A stretch of 64,000 nt of DNA from Bacteroidota bacterium (GTDB lineage: Bacteria > Bacteroidota > Bacteroidia > Chitinophagales > BACL12): NCBI GenBank assembly GCA_016706255.1, contig JADJJZ010000029.1:496001-560000 (forward strand), written 5' to 3'. Within the stretch, counting starts at the first letter, position 1. Every line of letters begins with the position of its first letter. The notes under the pieces were generated by a model that saw only the letters and a list, made by a program, of their open reading frames with translations, was not told the DNA's origin and ran no database searches. The translations under genes were made by a program, and so were the position numbers. Shown here one piece after another: positions 53,219-61,663 of this stretch.

Positions 53219-56200
53219 ATTGTTTGGTCATTATTTTACCGTTGGTATTTGCTACAACAGTATATATTCCGGTAGCATAATTTTCAAGATTTAAATGTAA
53301 AGTTGCATCCTGCACACGACTTAAATGTTCGGTGTAAACTATTTTGCCGGTTATATCTAAAACAGTAACATCAACATTATTCAGTTGCGCAAGATCGATA
53401 TCAATAAATATATCTGTTGAAGCAGGATTTGGATACACATTTAAAACATCTGCAGGAGGCACAAAAGCCGCTACCGGTGTGTAGTTACCTACAGTAAACT
53501 GGAAATAAATTAGTCCACCAAAATCAGGCTCAAAATTTTTAATGTAAGCACCATCAATTTCTCTCGTTTTAAAACTTCCATTACCATCACTATTTGCCCA
53601 CCAGCTTAATCCGTCTTCACCATAATCCCATAAATATAATTCATAACAACCATCAGGTAAATTCAATGTGTCTTTGTAAGTAGTGTTGTCAGCAAATGTT
53701 GTTCTTTCCAAAATGGTATTTCCATTTTCATCATAAACAAATAAATCGTTTTCGTGTGAAGCAGTATTTGTTCTTGTTTCAATAATAAATTCGTTCGGAT
53801 AAGTTACCGGAATCGCTAACGGTGTAGTAATACTATTATTATAACTATATTCATCTGTTCCGCCATTTGGATTACTTACCGTTGCAATAAATGCAGTGCC
53901 GCCATTTGTCCAGCCGAAATTTGGTAAAGTAACTTCTTCACTTTCCATAAATGCAAGATTACCTGTCCAGGTATAAGTATCCTGATCATAATCTTTAATT
54001 CCGAAAGTAATATCCAAACTCGTTAAAGGTGTAGCACCGGTATTGGTAATTCTTACTATTGGGTTATTACATATCGGATTTTTACGTTGTTGCATATCAT
54101 CATCACTTGGTGCAATGATGGCATCTAAACGCGCATCCAAATTAAAATTAGGGTCACCATAAGTAATTAATTGCACAGAGGTAACATAGGTAGGAACGGA
54201 ACCTGCTCCATTCCAAGTATAATCTTCTGCAGTATAATCAAATGTATAGGTACTACCCGGCACAACATCAGGTGTTAATTCAAAATCGTAAGTGGTAACT
54301 TCTGCACCCGGACACCAGTTTGCACGATCGTAAACCCAGGTACCTCCCTGCGGATAAACCGGATTTAAATCACAATTATCTCTCCACACTTCTTTACTCC
54401 AAACAGTGCTGCCATTTAATTTCAAATAATGTTCGCGTGCACAAAATTCAGAACAATTTGATGTGCCTCCGAAACCATGTCCCGTTGCGCGAATTTTTAC
54501 TCTAGAATTTTTCGCATCAGCAGGAATTGTAACTGTTTGTGGAGGAGTTAATTCATCAAATGAAGGTGTTAATCCATAACCATAAAAGCCATACCACAAA
54601 TTGGTAACTGCAATTGGATCACGAGGTGGTGTACCTTCAATAAATAATAATTCCATATCCAGTAATTCCTGCCAGTTTCCTGCATTTAAATGTACTGAAT
54701 CATGTAATAAAGGGCGGTAATCACTTAAATCGAATGTCCACGTAAATCCATCACCTAAATCTAATCCGATACCGTAAGGTGTAATATATCTTGCTAATTC
54801 ATGCGTATTAACTACTTCAAACGGTTCTCCATAATATTCGAGGTCGTAATTAGATATTGTATTAGTTGCGGTAACCAGAGTTGAATCGGCAATAGTGCCA
54901 TCTGCATTATAAGTATAAGTATAAAATTCAGCAGGATAAACTAATATAGAATCTGTTGCAGTTAATGGATCTGCAGGATCATAAATAATTAATGCAATTG
55001 GGTCGGTAATTACATCTTCAACAATTAAAACAGAATCAATATGACTAACAAACTCACCTTGTTCAAATTTAACTACCGGTCTCACAGCAGTGGAACTAAT
55101 ATTTCTAAAAATATCTTCCGATTTAATAAAACGTTCAACAGCACCAACTAATGCAAGGTCATTATCATTTACAATATCCGGTTCTGTTAATCCATTACCA
55201 TCATTAAAATTATAATACAACAATAAATTAGCCGCGTACGGATGCGCTCCATCTAAATCTTTATACATATAACTTGCAATTGTTGCAGCATCTAATTCTA
55301 CATTCCAAATTGCAAATTCATCCATATTGCCGGCATAACTTTCACTTCCACCCCAATTGCCTTTACCTAAACGCAATTTTTCAATGCCTTCCATTAATTT
55401 AGTTTTACCAGTTCCACTATGCCACAACACACCATTTTTATAAACCTTCATTGAACCCGTAGTCGTATTTTTTGTAAACGTCCAATAAGTCCAGTTGCCT
55501 TCATAATCTGCAGCCGGTGCAACCTGATTTATTCTGTCGTAACCACCAGCATTACCCGCATCCCAATAAACATTTGCATCGCTCCATGGTGTATGACTGT
55601 TTAATACACGTGCATCACTTCCGGTAACAGCTTCGAAAGTAGTTCCGTTTTGTGGCTGAAAATCAGGGTCACCCTGCGACCAAAATGCAACTGTTACCTG
55701 ATCACTTAATCCTGCTAAAGGATTACCTAAAACATCTGCATAATCGGGATTGTAAAATTCAACGTATTTATCGTTGGTACATCCGGTAAGCAAAGAGTGG
55801 TAAGGTGTTGTTTCCATACCGGTCATGTACGATAAACCGGTTGGATTAGTATTATCATAAGTAATTTCAACAATAATATTCGAAACGCCATCCCAATAAA
55901 ATGGTGTTGTAAAATCTATGCCATCCCAACCCGTATTAAAGGAGGTATTTTGGCGATATACTTCTGTAAATCCTGACTCAAATACGGTTGTTGTAAATTC
56001 AGTTAATAACGTCGACTTTAAACGAATACTGAAATTTTTCATTTCATCACCCGGTGTATAAATATCGAAATTCATTCCACTGATATTTCCTGCTGTTAAA
56101 CCCGCTGCAGTTAATTCGGATGCACTCCAAAGGATTTGAGTACGTCCAACCGGATAAGCAGTATAAAGCGGATAAAATGCAAAGTCGGTGGTAGTGCCTG

Positions 56201-56624
56201 TTTGATATTCGTTATAAGAAATGGTATCGTCATAAACCACAGTATATTGCCAAGACGGCACTGTTGTGTAGGTTGGTGTTGTTGAATAATTTAATTCATC
56301 AGGACTGGCACCATTGGCCGTAAAATATGGGTGGGTTAATAATGTGGAGTCCAGATTTCCGGTATGTTCATACAGGTAAGTATAGGTCAAATAATCCCAT
56401 TCACCGCATGCAGGGCTTTGGGCGGGATTACATTTCAAGGTATACTTCATGAGCACTTTTTCAACATTCACATCAAGTCCGGGGAGGTCAAACCAAGCGT
56501 CCTGCGGCGATCCAAAAGTGAATGTTTGCACTTTAATTGTATCACCGGGCCCTGCTAATAAGGCAGTTGTGGTGATAAAAAAAATGGTAATGGTGGTAAA
56601 AATTTTAGTAATGTATGACAACAT
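53202..56624 (-). CDS. Large T9SS protein with PNGase F-like and concanavalin A-like domains
   Basis: This 1140-residue protein has a signal peptide (LLAG, residue 25) and an N-terminal domain like PNGase F (KVLMKYTLKCNP, CGEWDYLTYTYLYEHTG). Near residue 330-470 is a LamG/concanavalin A-like module (NGTTFEAVTGSDARV, DEFAIWNVELDAATI, LLLYYNFNDGNGL). A second PNGase F-like region follows (KIRATGHGFGG, AREHYLKLNGSTVWSKEVWRD, GTWVYDRANWCPGAE). Ig-like repeats and a type A sorting domain (LNVYPNPASTDIFIDI to QFVVEK) close it. PNGase F removes N-glycans; whether the catalytic site is intact is not clear, so glycan cleavage is inference. The archaemetzincin gene follows, overlapping by 17 bases. Confidence 0.85.
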   Translation of the reverse strand: MLSYITKIFTTITIFFITTTALLAGPGDTIKVQTFTFGSPQDAWFDLPGLDVNVEKVLMKYTLKCNPAQSPACGEWDYLTYTYLYEHTGNLDSTLLTHPYFTANGASPDELNYSTTPTYTTVPSWQYTVVYDDTISYNEYQTGTTTDFAFYPLYTAYPVGRTQILWSASELTAAGLTAGNISGMNFDIYTPGDEMKNFSIRLKSTLLTEFTTTVFESGFTEVYRQNTSFNTGWDGIDFTTPFYWDGVSNIIVEITYDNTNPTGLSYMTGMETTPYHSLLTGCTNDKYVEFYNPDYADVLGNPLAGLSDQVTVAFWSQGDPDFQPQNGTTFEAVTGSDARVLNSHTPWSDANVYWDAGNAGGYDRINQVAPAADYEGNWTYWTFTKNTTTGSMKVYKNGVLWHSGTGKTKLMEGIEKLRLGKGNWGGSESYAGNMDEFAIWNVELDAATIASYMYKDLDGAHPYAANLLLYYNFNDGNGLTEPDIVNDNDLALVGAVERFIKSEDIFRNISSTAVRPVVKFEQGEFVSHIDSVLIVEDVITDPIALIIYDPADPLTATDSILVYPAEFYTYTYNADGTIADSTLVTATNTISNYDLEYYGEPFEVVNTHELARYITPYGIGLDLGDGFTWTFDLSDYRPLLHDSVHLNAGNWQELLDMELLFIEGTPPRDPIAVTNLWYGFYGYGLTPSFDELTPPQTVTIPADAKNSRVKIRATGHGFGGTSNCSEFCAREHYLKLNGSTVWSKEVWRDNCDLNPVYPQGGTWVYDRANWCPGAEVTTYDFELTPDVVPGSTYTFDYTAEDYTWNGAGSVPTYVTSVQLITYGDPNFNLDARLDAIIAPSDDDMQQRKNPICNNPIVRITNTGATPLTSLDITFGIKDYDQDTYTWTGNLAFMESEEVTLPNFGWTNGGTAFIATVSNPNGGTDEYSYNNSITTPLAIPVTYPNEFIIETRTNTASHENDLFVYDENGNTILERTTFADNTTYKDTLNLPDGCYELYLWDYGEDGLSWWANSDGNGSFKTREIDGAYIKNFEPDFGGLIYFQFTVGNYTPVAAFVPPADVLNVYPNPASTDIFIDIDLAQLNNVDVTVLDITGKIVYTEHLSRVQDATLHLNLENYATGIYTVVANTNGKIMTKQFVVEK

Positions 56625-56640
56625 GGTTGTAAGTTTGACA

Positions 56641-56648
56641 CAAATATA
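56641..56648 (-). promoter_or_regulatory. Putative -7 promoter element for the PNGase F-like gene
   Basis: The minus strand reads TATATTTG, a perfect TAnnTTTG match, 16 bases before the ATG at 56624. The -33 half is not clear. Confidence 0.45.
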
Positions 56649-56698
56649 ACCATATGCTGTTTTTTCCGGTTACACCTGATGTGAACAGTGATAAATAA

Positions 56699-57367
56699 AT
56701 GACAATTAACGTGATAAAAGCAACTCAGATACAAAAATCGTATGGTCCGCTGCATGTGTTAAAAGGTGTCGACCTGATTGTAGAAAAAGGTGAACTGGTG
56801 AGCATCGTTGGAGCATCGGGAGCAGGCAAAAGCACATTATTGCACATTGTTGGAACCCTCGATAAACCCGACAGTGGTGAAGTAATTATGAACGATACCC
56901 GTTTAAGCACTTTGAGTGAAAAAGAGCTGGCCCATTTCAGAAACAAACATATTGGTTTTGTATTTCAATTTCACCATTTATTGCCTGAATTTACGGCTTT
57001 AGAAAATGTATGTGTTCCCGGATATATTGCGCGAAAAAAAGAAAGTGACGTAATTCAGCGCGCCAAAGAATTACTCGATTTTTTAGGTCTTCATGAAAGG
57101 TTGGATCATAAACCCAGTCAGCTTTCGGGTGGTGAGCAACAGCGTGTGGCAGTTGCACGTGCTTTAATCAATAAACCGGATGTAATATTGGCTGATGAAC
57201 CATCAGGAAATCTCGATACGCATAATGCAAAAGAACTGCATAATTTATTTTTCAGATTGCGTAACGAGTTTAAACAAACGTTTATAATTGTAACGCACAA
57301 TGAGGAATTAGCGAATATGGCGGATAGAAAATTAGTGATGCAGGATGGCCTTATGGTGAACGGTTAA
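56699..57367 (+). CDS. lolD: ABC transporter ATP-binding protein LolD
   Basis: This 222-residue ATPase has Walker A GASGAGKSTLLH, the ABC signature LSGGEQQRVAVARAL, Walker B VILADEPSGNLD, and the switch His in IIVTHNEEL. The LolD-type features, such as FQFHHLLPEFTALENV, are present. LolD powers the LolCE complex that releases lipoproteins from the inner membrane; lolC/lolE are not in this window. It starts 74 bases from the divergent PNGase F-like gene and ends two bases from the convergent methyltransferase. Confidence 0.93.
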   Translation: MTINVIKATQIQKSYGPLHVLKGVDLIVEKGELVSIVGASGAGKSTLLHIVGTLDKPDSGEVIMNDTRLSTLSEKELAHFRNKHIGFVFQFHHLLPEFTALENVCVPGYIARKKESDVIQRAKELLDFLGLHERLDHKPSQLSGGEQQRVAVARALINKPDVILADEPSGNLDTHNAKELHNLFFRLRNEFKQTFIIVTHNEELANMADRKLVMQDGLMVNG

Positions 57368-57369
57368 CA

Positions 57370-58314
57370 TCAGTGTTTTTTAAATACCACTATTCTGTTG
57401 CTGTTGGTGCCTTTCACATTATTTTTTACACCCCAGATATTTGCCGTTTTAGTAAATTGTTGTTCGTTTATAATTATATGCTCACATTTGAAACCTGCTC
57501 TGGTGCCCATTTCCAGGACATGATGTTCAAGTTGGGTTTTGCCAAGATGTACTTCTCCCGTTTCAAAAGCAACATAACCATTTTTTTTGGTAATGCGATA
57601 TAATTCCTGAAAAACGGTATACATTTTAATCATCCATTCGTCAATAGTTTTCGACATGGTGATATTTTTTTCTATTTTTTTAATGTCAATTCCATTAAAC
57701 CAGCAGCGCATCCAGTTATCTTTAGCGTATTGCACAACATCTAAAAACGGCGGAGAAGTTACCGTTAATTGAACGGTATTATTTTTAATCACTTTTGTAT
57801 TGGCCGCATCACCCAAAATAAAAATTGCATTTTTAGAAGCCGATTCAACATGGACTCTATCAGTAGGATTTAAGTCTTTTATCAGACTTTTTGTCTTTTT
57901 TACAATAAGTGCCTTAACGTTGCGGTAAACGGGTTTCTGATTTCGTTTTGAGTTAATTAAAATTTGTCGTTCTCTGGATACAGCCTGATTTGGTGGCAAG
58001 GTATACACAGAAAAAAATCCTGGTGAATGTCCGGTTAAGCGATTGGTAGCCACCATGCGGATCCATTTGTCGAGTGCATCGAGTTTGTTATTTTTTTCTC
58101 TTTGAATGATCCATGCACGTAAAATGAGTAATTCACGATAAGTGTCTTTATGATAAAACATATGCAACCGGTGTTTTTCCGGAACATAGGGTTGTGCAAA
58201 AATGTTATCGAGTCGTGCTTCCAGGTCCAGAACAGAAGGAATAAACAAACGGCCTTCAGCTAATATTGCGCTTATGGGATTAACATCGTTGGCAATAATA
58301 TTTCTGCCATGCAA
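57370..58314 (-). CDS. DNA methyltransferase, 3' fragment after a frameshift
   Basis: This 314-residue frame holds the body of a DNA methyltransferase: HGRNIIANDVNPISA directly after motif I, and the catalytic motif IV as TSPPFLDVVQYAKDNWMRCWF. The protein ends with WGVKNNVKGTNSNRIVVFKKH. Motif I (DPFSGRGT) is in the next frame upstream (58323-58547), and one missing base near 58332 separates them. Restored, the gene would encode about 392 residues with motif I before motif IV. The TSPP form of motif IV suggests an N4-cytosine or N6-adenine target. No endonuclease lies beside it, so it would be an orphan enzyme. In its present form it lacks the AdoMet site and should be inactive. Confidence 0.85.
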   Translation of the reverse strand: MHGRNIIANDVNPISAILAEGRLFIPSVLDLEARLDNIFAQPYVPEKHRLHMFYHKDTYRELLILRAWIIQREKNNKLDALDKWIRMVATNRLTGHSPGFFSVYTLPPNQAVSRERQILINSKRNQKPVYRNVKALIVKKTKSLIKDLNPTDRVHVESASKNAIFILGDAANTKVIKNNTVQLTVTSPPFLDVVQYAKDNWMRCWFNGIDIKKIEKNITMSKTIDEWMIKMYTVFQELYRITKKNGYVAFETGEVHLGKTQLEHHVLEMGTRAGFKCEHIIINEQQFTKTANIWGVKNNVKGTNSNRIVVFKKH

Positions 58315-58322
58315 AGCTGCTT

Positions 58323-58547
58323 CTATAACAGTGTACCCCTGCCACTAAAAGGGTCGTAAACATAATCGCCGGGTGCTGTATAACGTGATATAAAATACTG
58401 TGGCAAGGCCGGCTTAAAACATGCCCGGTAAGCAATTTCGTGGAGGTTATGCCCTTGTCGCTGACGGCTTGTCCAAAACTCACCGGTGAATACGGTAACC
58501 TTTGATTTATTAAATTTGAAAGATGTTTTTTTTAACCCTTTTTCCAT
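58323..58547 (-). CDS. DNA methyltransferase, 5' fragment with AdoMet motif I
   Basis: From the ATG at 58547 (MEKGLKKTSFKFNKSKV) this 74-residue frame reads into YTAPGDYVYDPFSGRGTLL and a stop. DPFSGRGT is methyltransferase motif I. The bases GGTAC-ACTGTTATAGAA lack one base needed to read GRGTTVIEAALHGRN, which continues in the frame at 58314. The fragment is not a complete gene. A TTG at 58565 would add six residues. Confidence 0.8.
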   Translation of the reverse strand: MEKGLKKTSFKFNKSKVTVFTGEFWTSRQRQGHNLHEIAYRACFKPALPQYFISRYTAPGDYVYDPFSGRGTLL

Positions 58548-58623
58548 AAATCGCGCTGAGAGCAATCAATTACGCGTCAAAAATGGTGATTTTTATCAGA
58601 ACATTCACAATTAACGATGTGGA

Positions 58624-58655
58624 TTTGGAAATTGTTGGGAATTAAATAAGATTTG
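58624..58655 (+). promoter_or_regulatory. Possible promoter for the cysteine-rich protein
   Basis: TTTG at 58624-58627, a 19-base spacer, and TAAGATTTG at 58647-58655, which is one base longer than the TAnnTTTG consensus. The ATG at 58672 is 16 bases downstream. Confidence 0.4.
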
Positions 58656-58671
58656 CAATAAATTATCGACC

Positions 58672-59229
58672 ATGCCATTCTCAAACACATTAACATTCAA
58701 CAATTCATCAGATATTGTTTTTCAACCTGCAGGAAACGAATTAAGGGTTTATGTAAAAGGTGCTTTATTAGGTGCCATTAATGCTGCTTATCCGGTTACG
58801 ATGTATACCACTGTGTCAAACGGGGTTAAATCGATAACCATGACACAAATTACCAATTCAGTGTATTGTTCGGGAAATACAAATAATCCGAATTTAGATA
58901 CGGTATATTATAATTTTAATCAACCGGGACATTTGCCATCGGTAAGTTGTTGTGGTTCAAATAATTCCCTTTACAAAACTATTGGATGGGATAATGATGG
59001 TACAAGCCAAACTTGTGTAGGCACAACGGGTTATACCAATGTATTTGATATATCTGCCAATTTAAGTTTCAAATCAAAAGTTGAACAGGTTATGATTAAT
59101 AATCAGCCGCAAATAAGAATGGTTGTTCGTTATAGCGGTGGTGTTTTTTTAAATGTAAATGCGTCAATAGCTATTTGTTATGCAACACCATATTGTTATT
59201 ATTGCGACCCGACAAATAATGCGTCTTGA
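58672..59229 (+). CDS. Cysteine-rich protein of unknown function
   Basis: This 185-residue protein has no signal peptide and no membrane segment. It is rich in Asn, Thr, Ser and Tyr and appears all-beta. It has eight cysteines, including SVSCCGSN, TSQTCVG and the C-terminal ICYATPYCYYCD. I do not recognise any family. It lies between the frameshifted methyltransferase (divergent) and a repeat-rich gap, an accessory-looking location. It may be a secreted beta-sandwich exported by a route without a Sec signal, but that is a guess. Confidence 0.65.
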   Translation: MPFSNTLTFNNSSDIVFQPAGNELRVYVKGALLGAINAAYPVTMYTTVSNGVKSITMTQITNSVYCSGNTNNPNLDTVYYNFNQPGHLPSVSCCGSNNSLYKTIGWDNDGTSQTCVGTTGYTNVFDISANLSFKSKVEQVMINNQPQIRMVVRYSGGVFLNVNASIAICYATPYCYYCDPTNNAS

Positions 59230-59251
59230 TGTAAATATTTAAAAAAGCACT

Positions 59252-59299
59252 GCTCTGGGCAGTTTCCAACTGCGCAGCAAATTCCCGGTCTCTGACCGC
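59252..59299. repeat. Double-hairpin repeat, diverged copy 3
   Basis: First stem CTGGGCAGT with ACTGCGCAG (one mismatch), loop TTCCA; second stem CGGTC with GACCG around TCT. The outer pair of the second stem is C-G here and G-C in copies 1 and 2, so pairing is kept. Confidence 0.75.
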
Positions 59300-59369
59300 G
59301 ATAAATAATAAATTAAATCATTATTAAATACTTCGTGCGTCTTTACGTACTTGGTTGCATTTTGGTACC

Positions 59370-59500
59370 TTTTGTTTTTACCGCTAAGGCACTAAGGCCT
59401 CGAAGGGGCGCTAAGGATGTTGTGGTAAAATTGAATTACATTCATTTAATAAGTTCTCCATACATCTTCGCGGCCTTTTTTTCGTGGTTCCGGTTGTTAA
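59370..59500. repeat. Short CTAAGG-type repeats and facing CTTCGCGGCC segment
   Basis: CCGCTAAGGCACTAAGG, then CTCGAAGGGGCGCTAAGG, and later the facing CTTCGCGGCCTTTTTTTCGT. This resembles a short dispersed repeat of many bacteria built from CTAAG/GCAAAG units. A weak reading frame of 66 codons crosses it and is not a credible gene. Confidence 0.55.
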
Positions 59501-59519
59501 GCAGTTTTGCTGAATCTGA

Positions 59520-61040
59520 TTATTTGTATTTATAAAATACCGTTTCCGTGAGTGGCTTTTGATTTATTTTGCTACTGGTCCACGCAAGTACTTCTTCAAT
59601 TAAAACTAAACGGCGGTGATTGTTTTGCAAATGCATATCTTTAAAATAGGTAAACATTATCTTAAATACATCTAATTGTTCGCGTGCAGGCGTTTTAATT
59701 AATTTTTTGAGATATGTAGTAAAAGCTTTTTCAAATTCATTAAATCGATTTTTATTCTGCATACTTCTTATGGCATTCCTTATTGCTGAATCCAGATATA
59801 CTGTATCGCCCAATTCAAAATGCAGTAGCAAATGCATCATTAATGCACCGTGTTGTAAATCCTGCTTTGATTCCGATTTAAAATTTAATACCTCTTGACA
59901 ATAATGCAATGCTTTATCATTATTTCCGGTAATGAATAAAAACAAACACAAGTTGTAAGTATCAGCGATATAGCTGGCATCATTATATTGTTTGTTATAC
60001 TTATTTACAACAAATTCATATTCGGCCATTAACTCCTCACTCCTGTCGAATTTTGCCGTATTAATAAAATATAAAATTTTATACTGCAGAATATTTATGG
60101 CGATAGTGGCTTCATCTTTAAATTTATCTTTCTGCAGATTATTCAATTTATTCAATAAATCATCATATTCCTCATAACGGCCGATATTGTGGGCTGCAGC
60201 AAGCACCGATGACAGGGCATCCATATAATTTCCCATTACATTAAAATGGTGTTGCGGATACTGCTCCATGAGCGTAAGCATCTGGAGATTATTTTTATAC
60301 AACCCGTCGTAATCGTTCGAAAAACGCAAAATATGACTATGACATTTAATGAATAAAAATTTACCCATATAAGTATCAATCGCATCAATATCCTTTAGTA
60401 AAGGATGATTTTTATACCCAATAAATCGATCGAGTTGTTCCGGGTCACTTAATTTAGAATCAATTAAAAACTGTGCCCATAAAATGAAATAAATTTTCCC
60501 CAGTTCTGATTCCGCATTTAAACTGTTGAATACTTTTATTTCTTCCTCATGTATCTGATTGATTTTCGAAACCGGATCTCCTCCTGAATATTTAATTGCA
60601 AAAACCCGTTCCCGCTGTAAAATGGCAACCAATAAATAAGTTAAATCAAATTTATAAGCCAGTTCTTTCGCACGTTTTAATGCCTTCACCCTTAAATCAG
60701 TCAGCCCCTTTTCTGTATAAAACAATTCATCCTGAATCAAATCAAACACCTCCGTTGCCGCATTTTTATCAGAACGATATAAGCGCATACTTTTAACAAT
60801 CAGGTCGAAGAGGTAAACCTTGATCTGAGGCAACATTTTAATATCACCTTTCGATTTGAGCTTTTTCTTTAACAATTCCTCATCATACAAATCTTCCTGC
60901 TCATCTATTAAATCGAATACACGCATATACACCTTCTGCTTATCGTCGCCCTGCCGCTGGGCAAACAACTTGAAGTAGCGTTTTTCGCTGGGTGTAAGCG
61001 ATTGAATCAATAAAAAGAGGTCATCTCCGGGTAGCGACAT
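59520..61040 (-). CDS. All-helical repeat protein, Bacteroidota-specific, function unknown
   Basis: From the ATG at 61040 the protein opens MSLPGDDLFLLIQSLTPSEKRYFKLFAQRQ, which is a recurring start in a Bacteroidota helical family; an upstream in-frame TTG-type extension reaches 61088 but overlaps the -7 element at 61060. It has about 506 residues, without signal or membrane segments, and is rich in Leu, Lys and Tyr, with TPR-like body (YDDLLNKLNNLQKDKF; ALHYCQEVLNFKSESKQDLQ). It is similar in plan to the 483-residue protein at 14067 (tandem short N-terminal domain then TPR-like). A role in protein binding is likely. It is divergent from the LuxR-type regulator. Confidence 0.72.
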   Translation of the reverse strand: MSLPGDDLFLLIQSLTPSEKRYFKLFAQRQGDDKQKVYMRVFDLIDEQEDLYDEELLKKKLKSKGDIKMLPQIKVYLFDLIVKSMRLYRSDKNAATEVFDLIQDELFYTEKGLTDLRVKALKRAKELAYKFDLTYLLVAILQRERVFAIKYSGGDPVSKINQIHEEEIKVFNSLNAESELGKIYFILWAQFLIDSKLSDPEQLDRFIGYKNHPLLKDIDAIDTYMGKFLFIKCHSHILRFSNDYDGLYKNNLQMLTLMEQYPQHHFNVMGNYMDALSSVLAAAHNIGRYEEYDDLLNKLNNLQKDKFKDEATIAINILQYKILYFINTAKFDRSEELMAEYEFVVNKYNKQYNDASYIADTYNLCLFLFITGNNDKALHYCQEVLNFKSESKQDLQHGALMMHLLLHFELGDTVYLDSAIRNAIRSMQNKNRFNEFEKAFTTYLKKLIKTPAREQLDVFKIMFTYFKDMHLQNNHRRLVLIEEVLAWTSSKINQKPLTETVFYKYK

Positions 61041-61059
61041 ATTTAAACTTATAGTTAAG

Positions 61060-61067
61060 CAAATATA
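61060..61067 (-). promoter_or_regulatory. Putative -7 promoter element
   Basis: The minus strand reads TATATTTG, a perfect TAnnTTTG match, 19 bases before the ATG at 61040. It supports that start over the longer frame. Confidence 0.45.
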
Positions 61068-61216
61068 AACAGATAAGGCAAATTGCATTCACGGTATACC
61101 GTTAACAAGCATGCAGACCCGCTTGTAAGCCTTTAAATACAGCACTTTCCGACCTTTTACATATTATATTTTTTAAAATATGTTCGCCAGACGTTGAATA
61201 ATGACCCTAAAATTGG

Positions 61217-61248
61217 TTTGCCGGGGGTATGGGGTAGAAATACCTTTG
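61217..61248 (+). promoter_or_regulatory. Canonical Bacteroidota promoter for the HTH regulator
   Basis: TTTG at 61217-61220, a spacer of 20 bases, and TACCTTTG at 61241-61248 match the consensus. The ATG at 61279 is 30 bases downstream. The promoter lies inside the longer frame that begins at 61201, so 61201 is unlikely to be the real start. Confidence 0.75.
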
Positions 61249-61278
61249 AAACATCAAACAAAGCAAAAATTTAAAACT

Positions 61279-61539
61279 ATGACTAACGCACTTGAATCAG
61301 GACTTATCAGACCAATCGCTTTTACGGAGCGGGAAACCCAAATCCTCAATTTAATCGCAAAAGGCAAAACCACCCGTGCAATTGCCGATGAATTGTGGCT
61401 TTCGGTAAATACGGTGGAAAGTCACCGCAAGCGCATGATCAGAAGAGTTAACGCAAAAAATATATTCGGTGTATTCAATTACACCATTACGAATGGAATT
61501 ATCAACCCTTTGGTATTTAGTGAACCTTGTTTCGTTTAA
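61279..61539 (+). CDS. LuxR-type HTH-only transcriptional regulator
   Basis: This 86-residue protein is little more than a LuxR/GerE DNA-binding domain: FTERETQILNLIAKGKTTRAIADELWLSVNTVESHRKRMIRRVNAKN. The helix-turn-helix recognition helix is VNTVESHRKRM. There is no receiver or sensor domain, so it is not a full response regulator. It has its own canonical promoter and terminator, so it is a small independent transcript. The target is unknown; similar small LuxR proteins are common in Bacteroidota. Confidence 0.85.
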   Translation: MTNALESGLIRPIAFTERETQILNLIAKGKTTRAIADELWLSVNTVESHRKRMIRRVNAKNIFGVFNYTITNGIINPLVFSEPCFV

Positions 61540-61600
61540 ACACAATTAAAACTCTGCTATCCCAAGCATTTTTTATTTCTCACCATAGGCTGTTGAATCT

Positions 61601-61631
61601 GCCGCCCTGTCGTTGGGGCGGCTTTTTTTTT
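61601..61631 (+). terminator. Rho-independent terminator
   Basis: The stem GCCGCCC with GGGCGGC, loop TGTCGTTG, is followed by nine T's. It ends the HTH regulator transcript. Confidence 0.9.
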
Positions 61632-61643
61632 GTTCAGGTACGG

Positions 61644-61651
61644 TATATTTG
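61644..61651 (+). promoter_or_regulatory. Putative -7 promoter element
   Basis: TATATTTG is a perfect TAnnTTTG match, 12 bases before the ATG at 61664. The -33 half is T-rich but not exact. Confidence 0.5.
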
Positions 61652-61663
61652 CACCGTCAACAC

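Noticed and set aside
57370..58547. Restriction-modification system
   Set aside because: No endonuclease or specificity gene lies on either side, and the methyltransferase itself is frameshifted.
59335..59535. A 66-residue plus-strand frame
   Set aside because: It crosses CTAAGG repeats, has no promoter and has no protein-like composition.
61201..61278. Longer start for the LuxR regulator
   Set aside because: A consensus promoter at 61217-61248 lies inside this extension, and the extra residues do not resemble the family.
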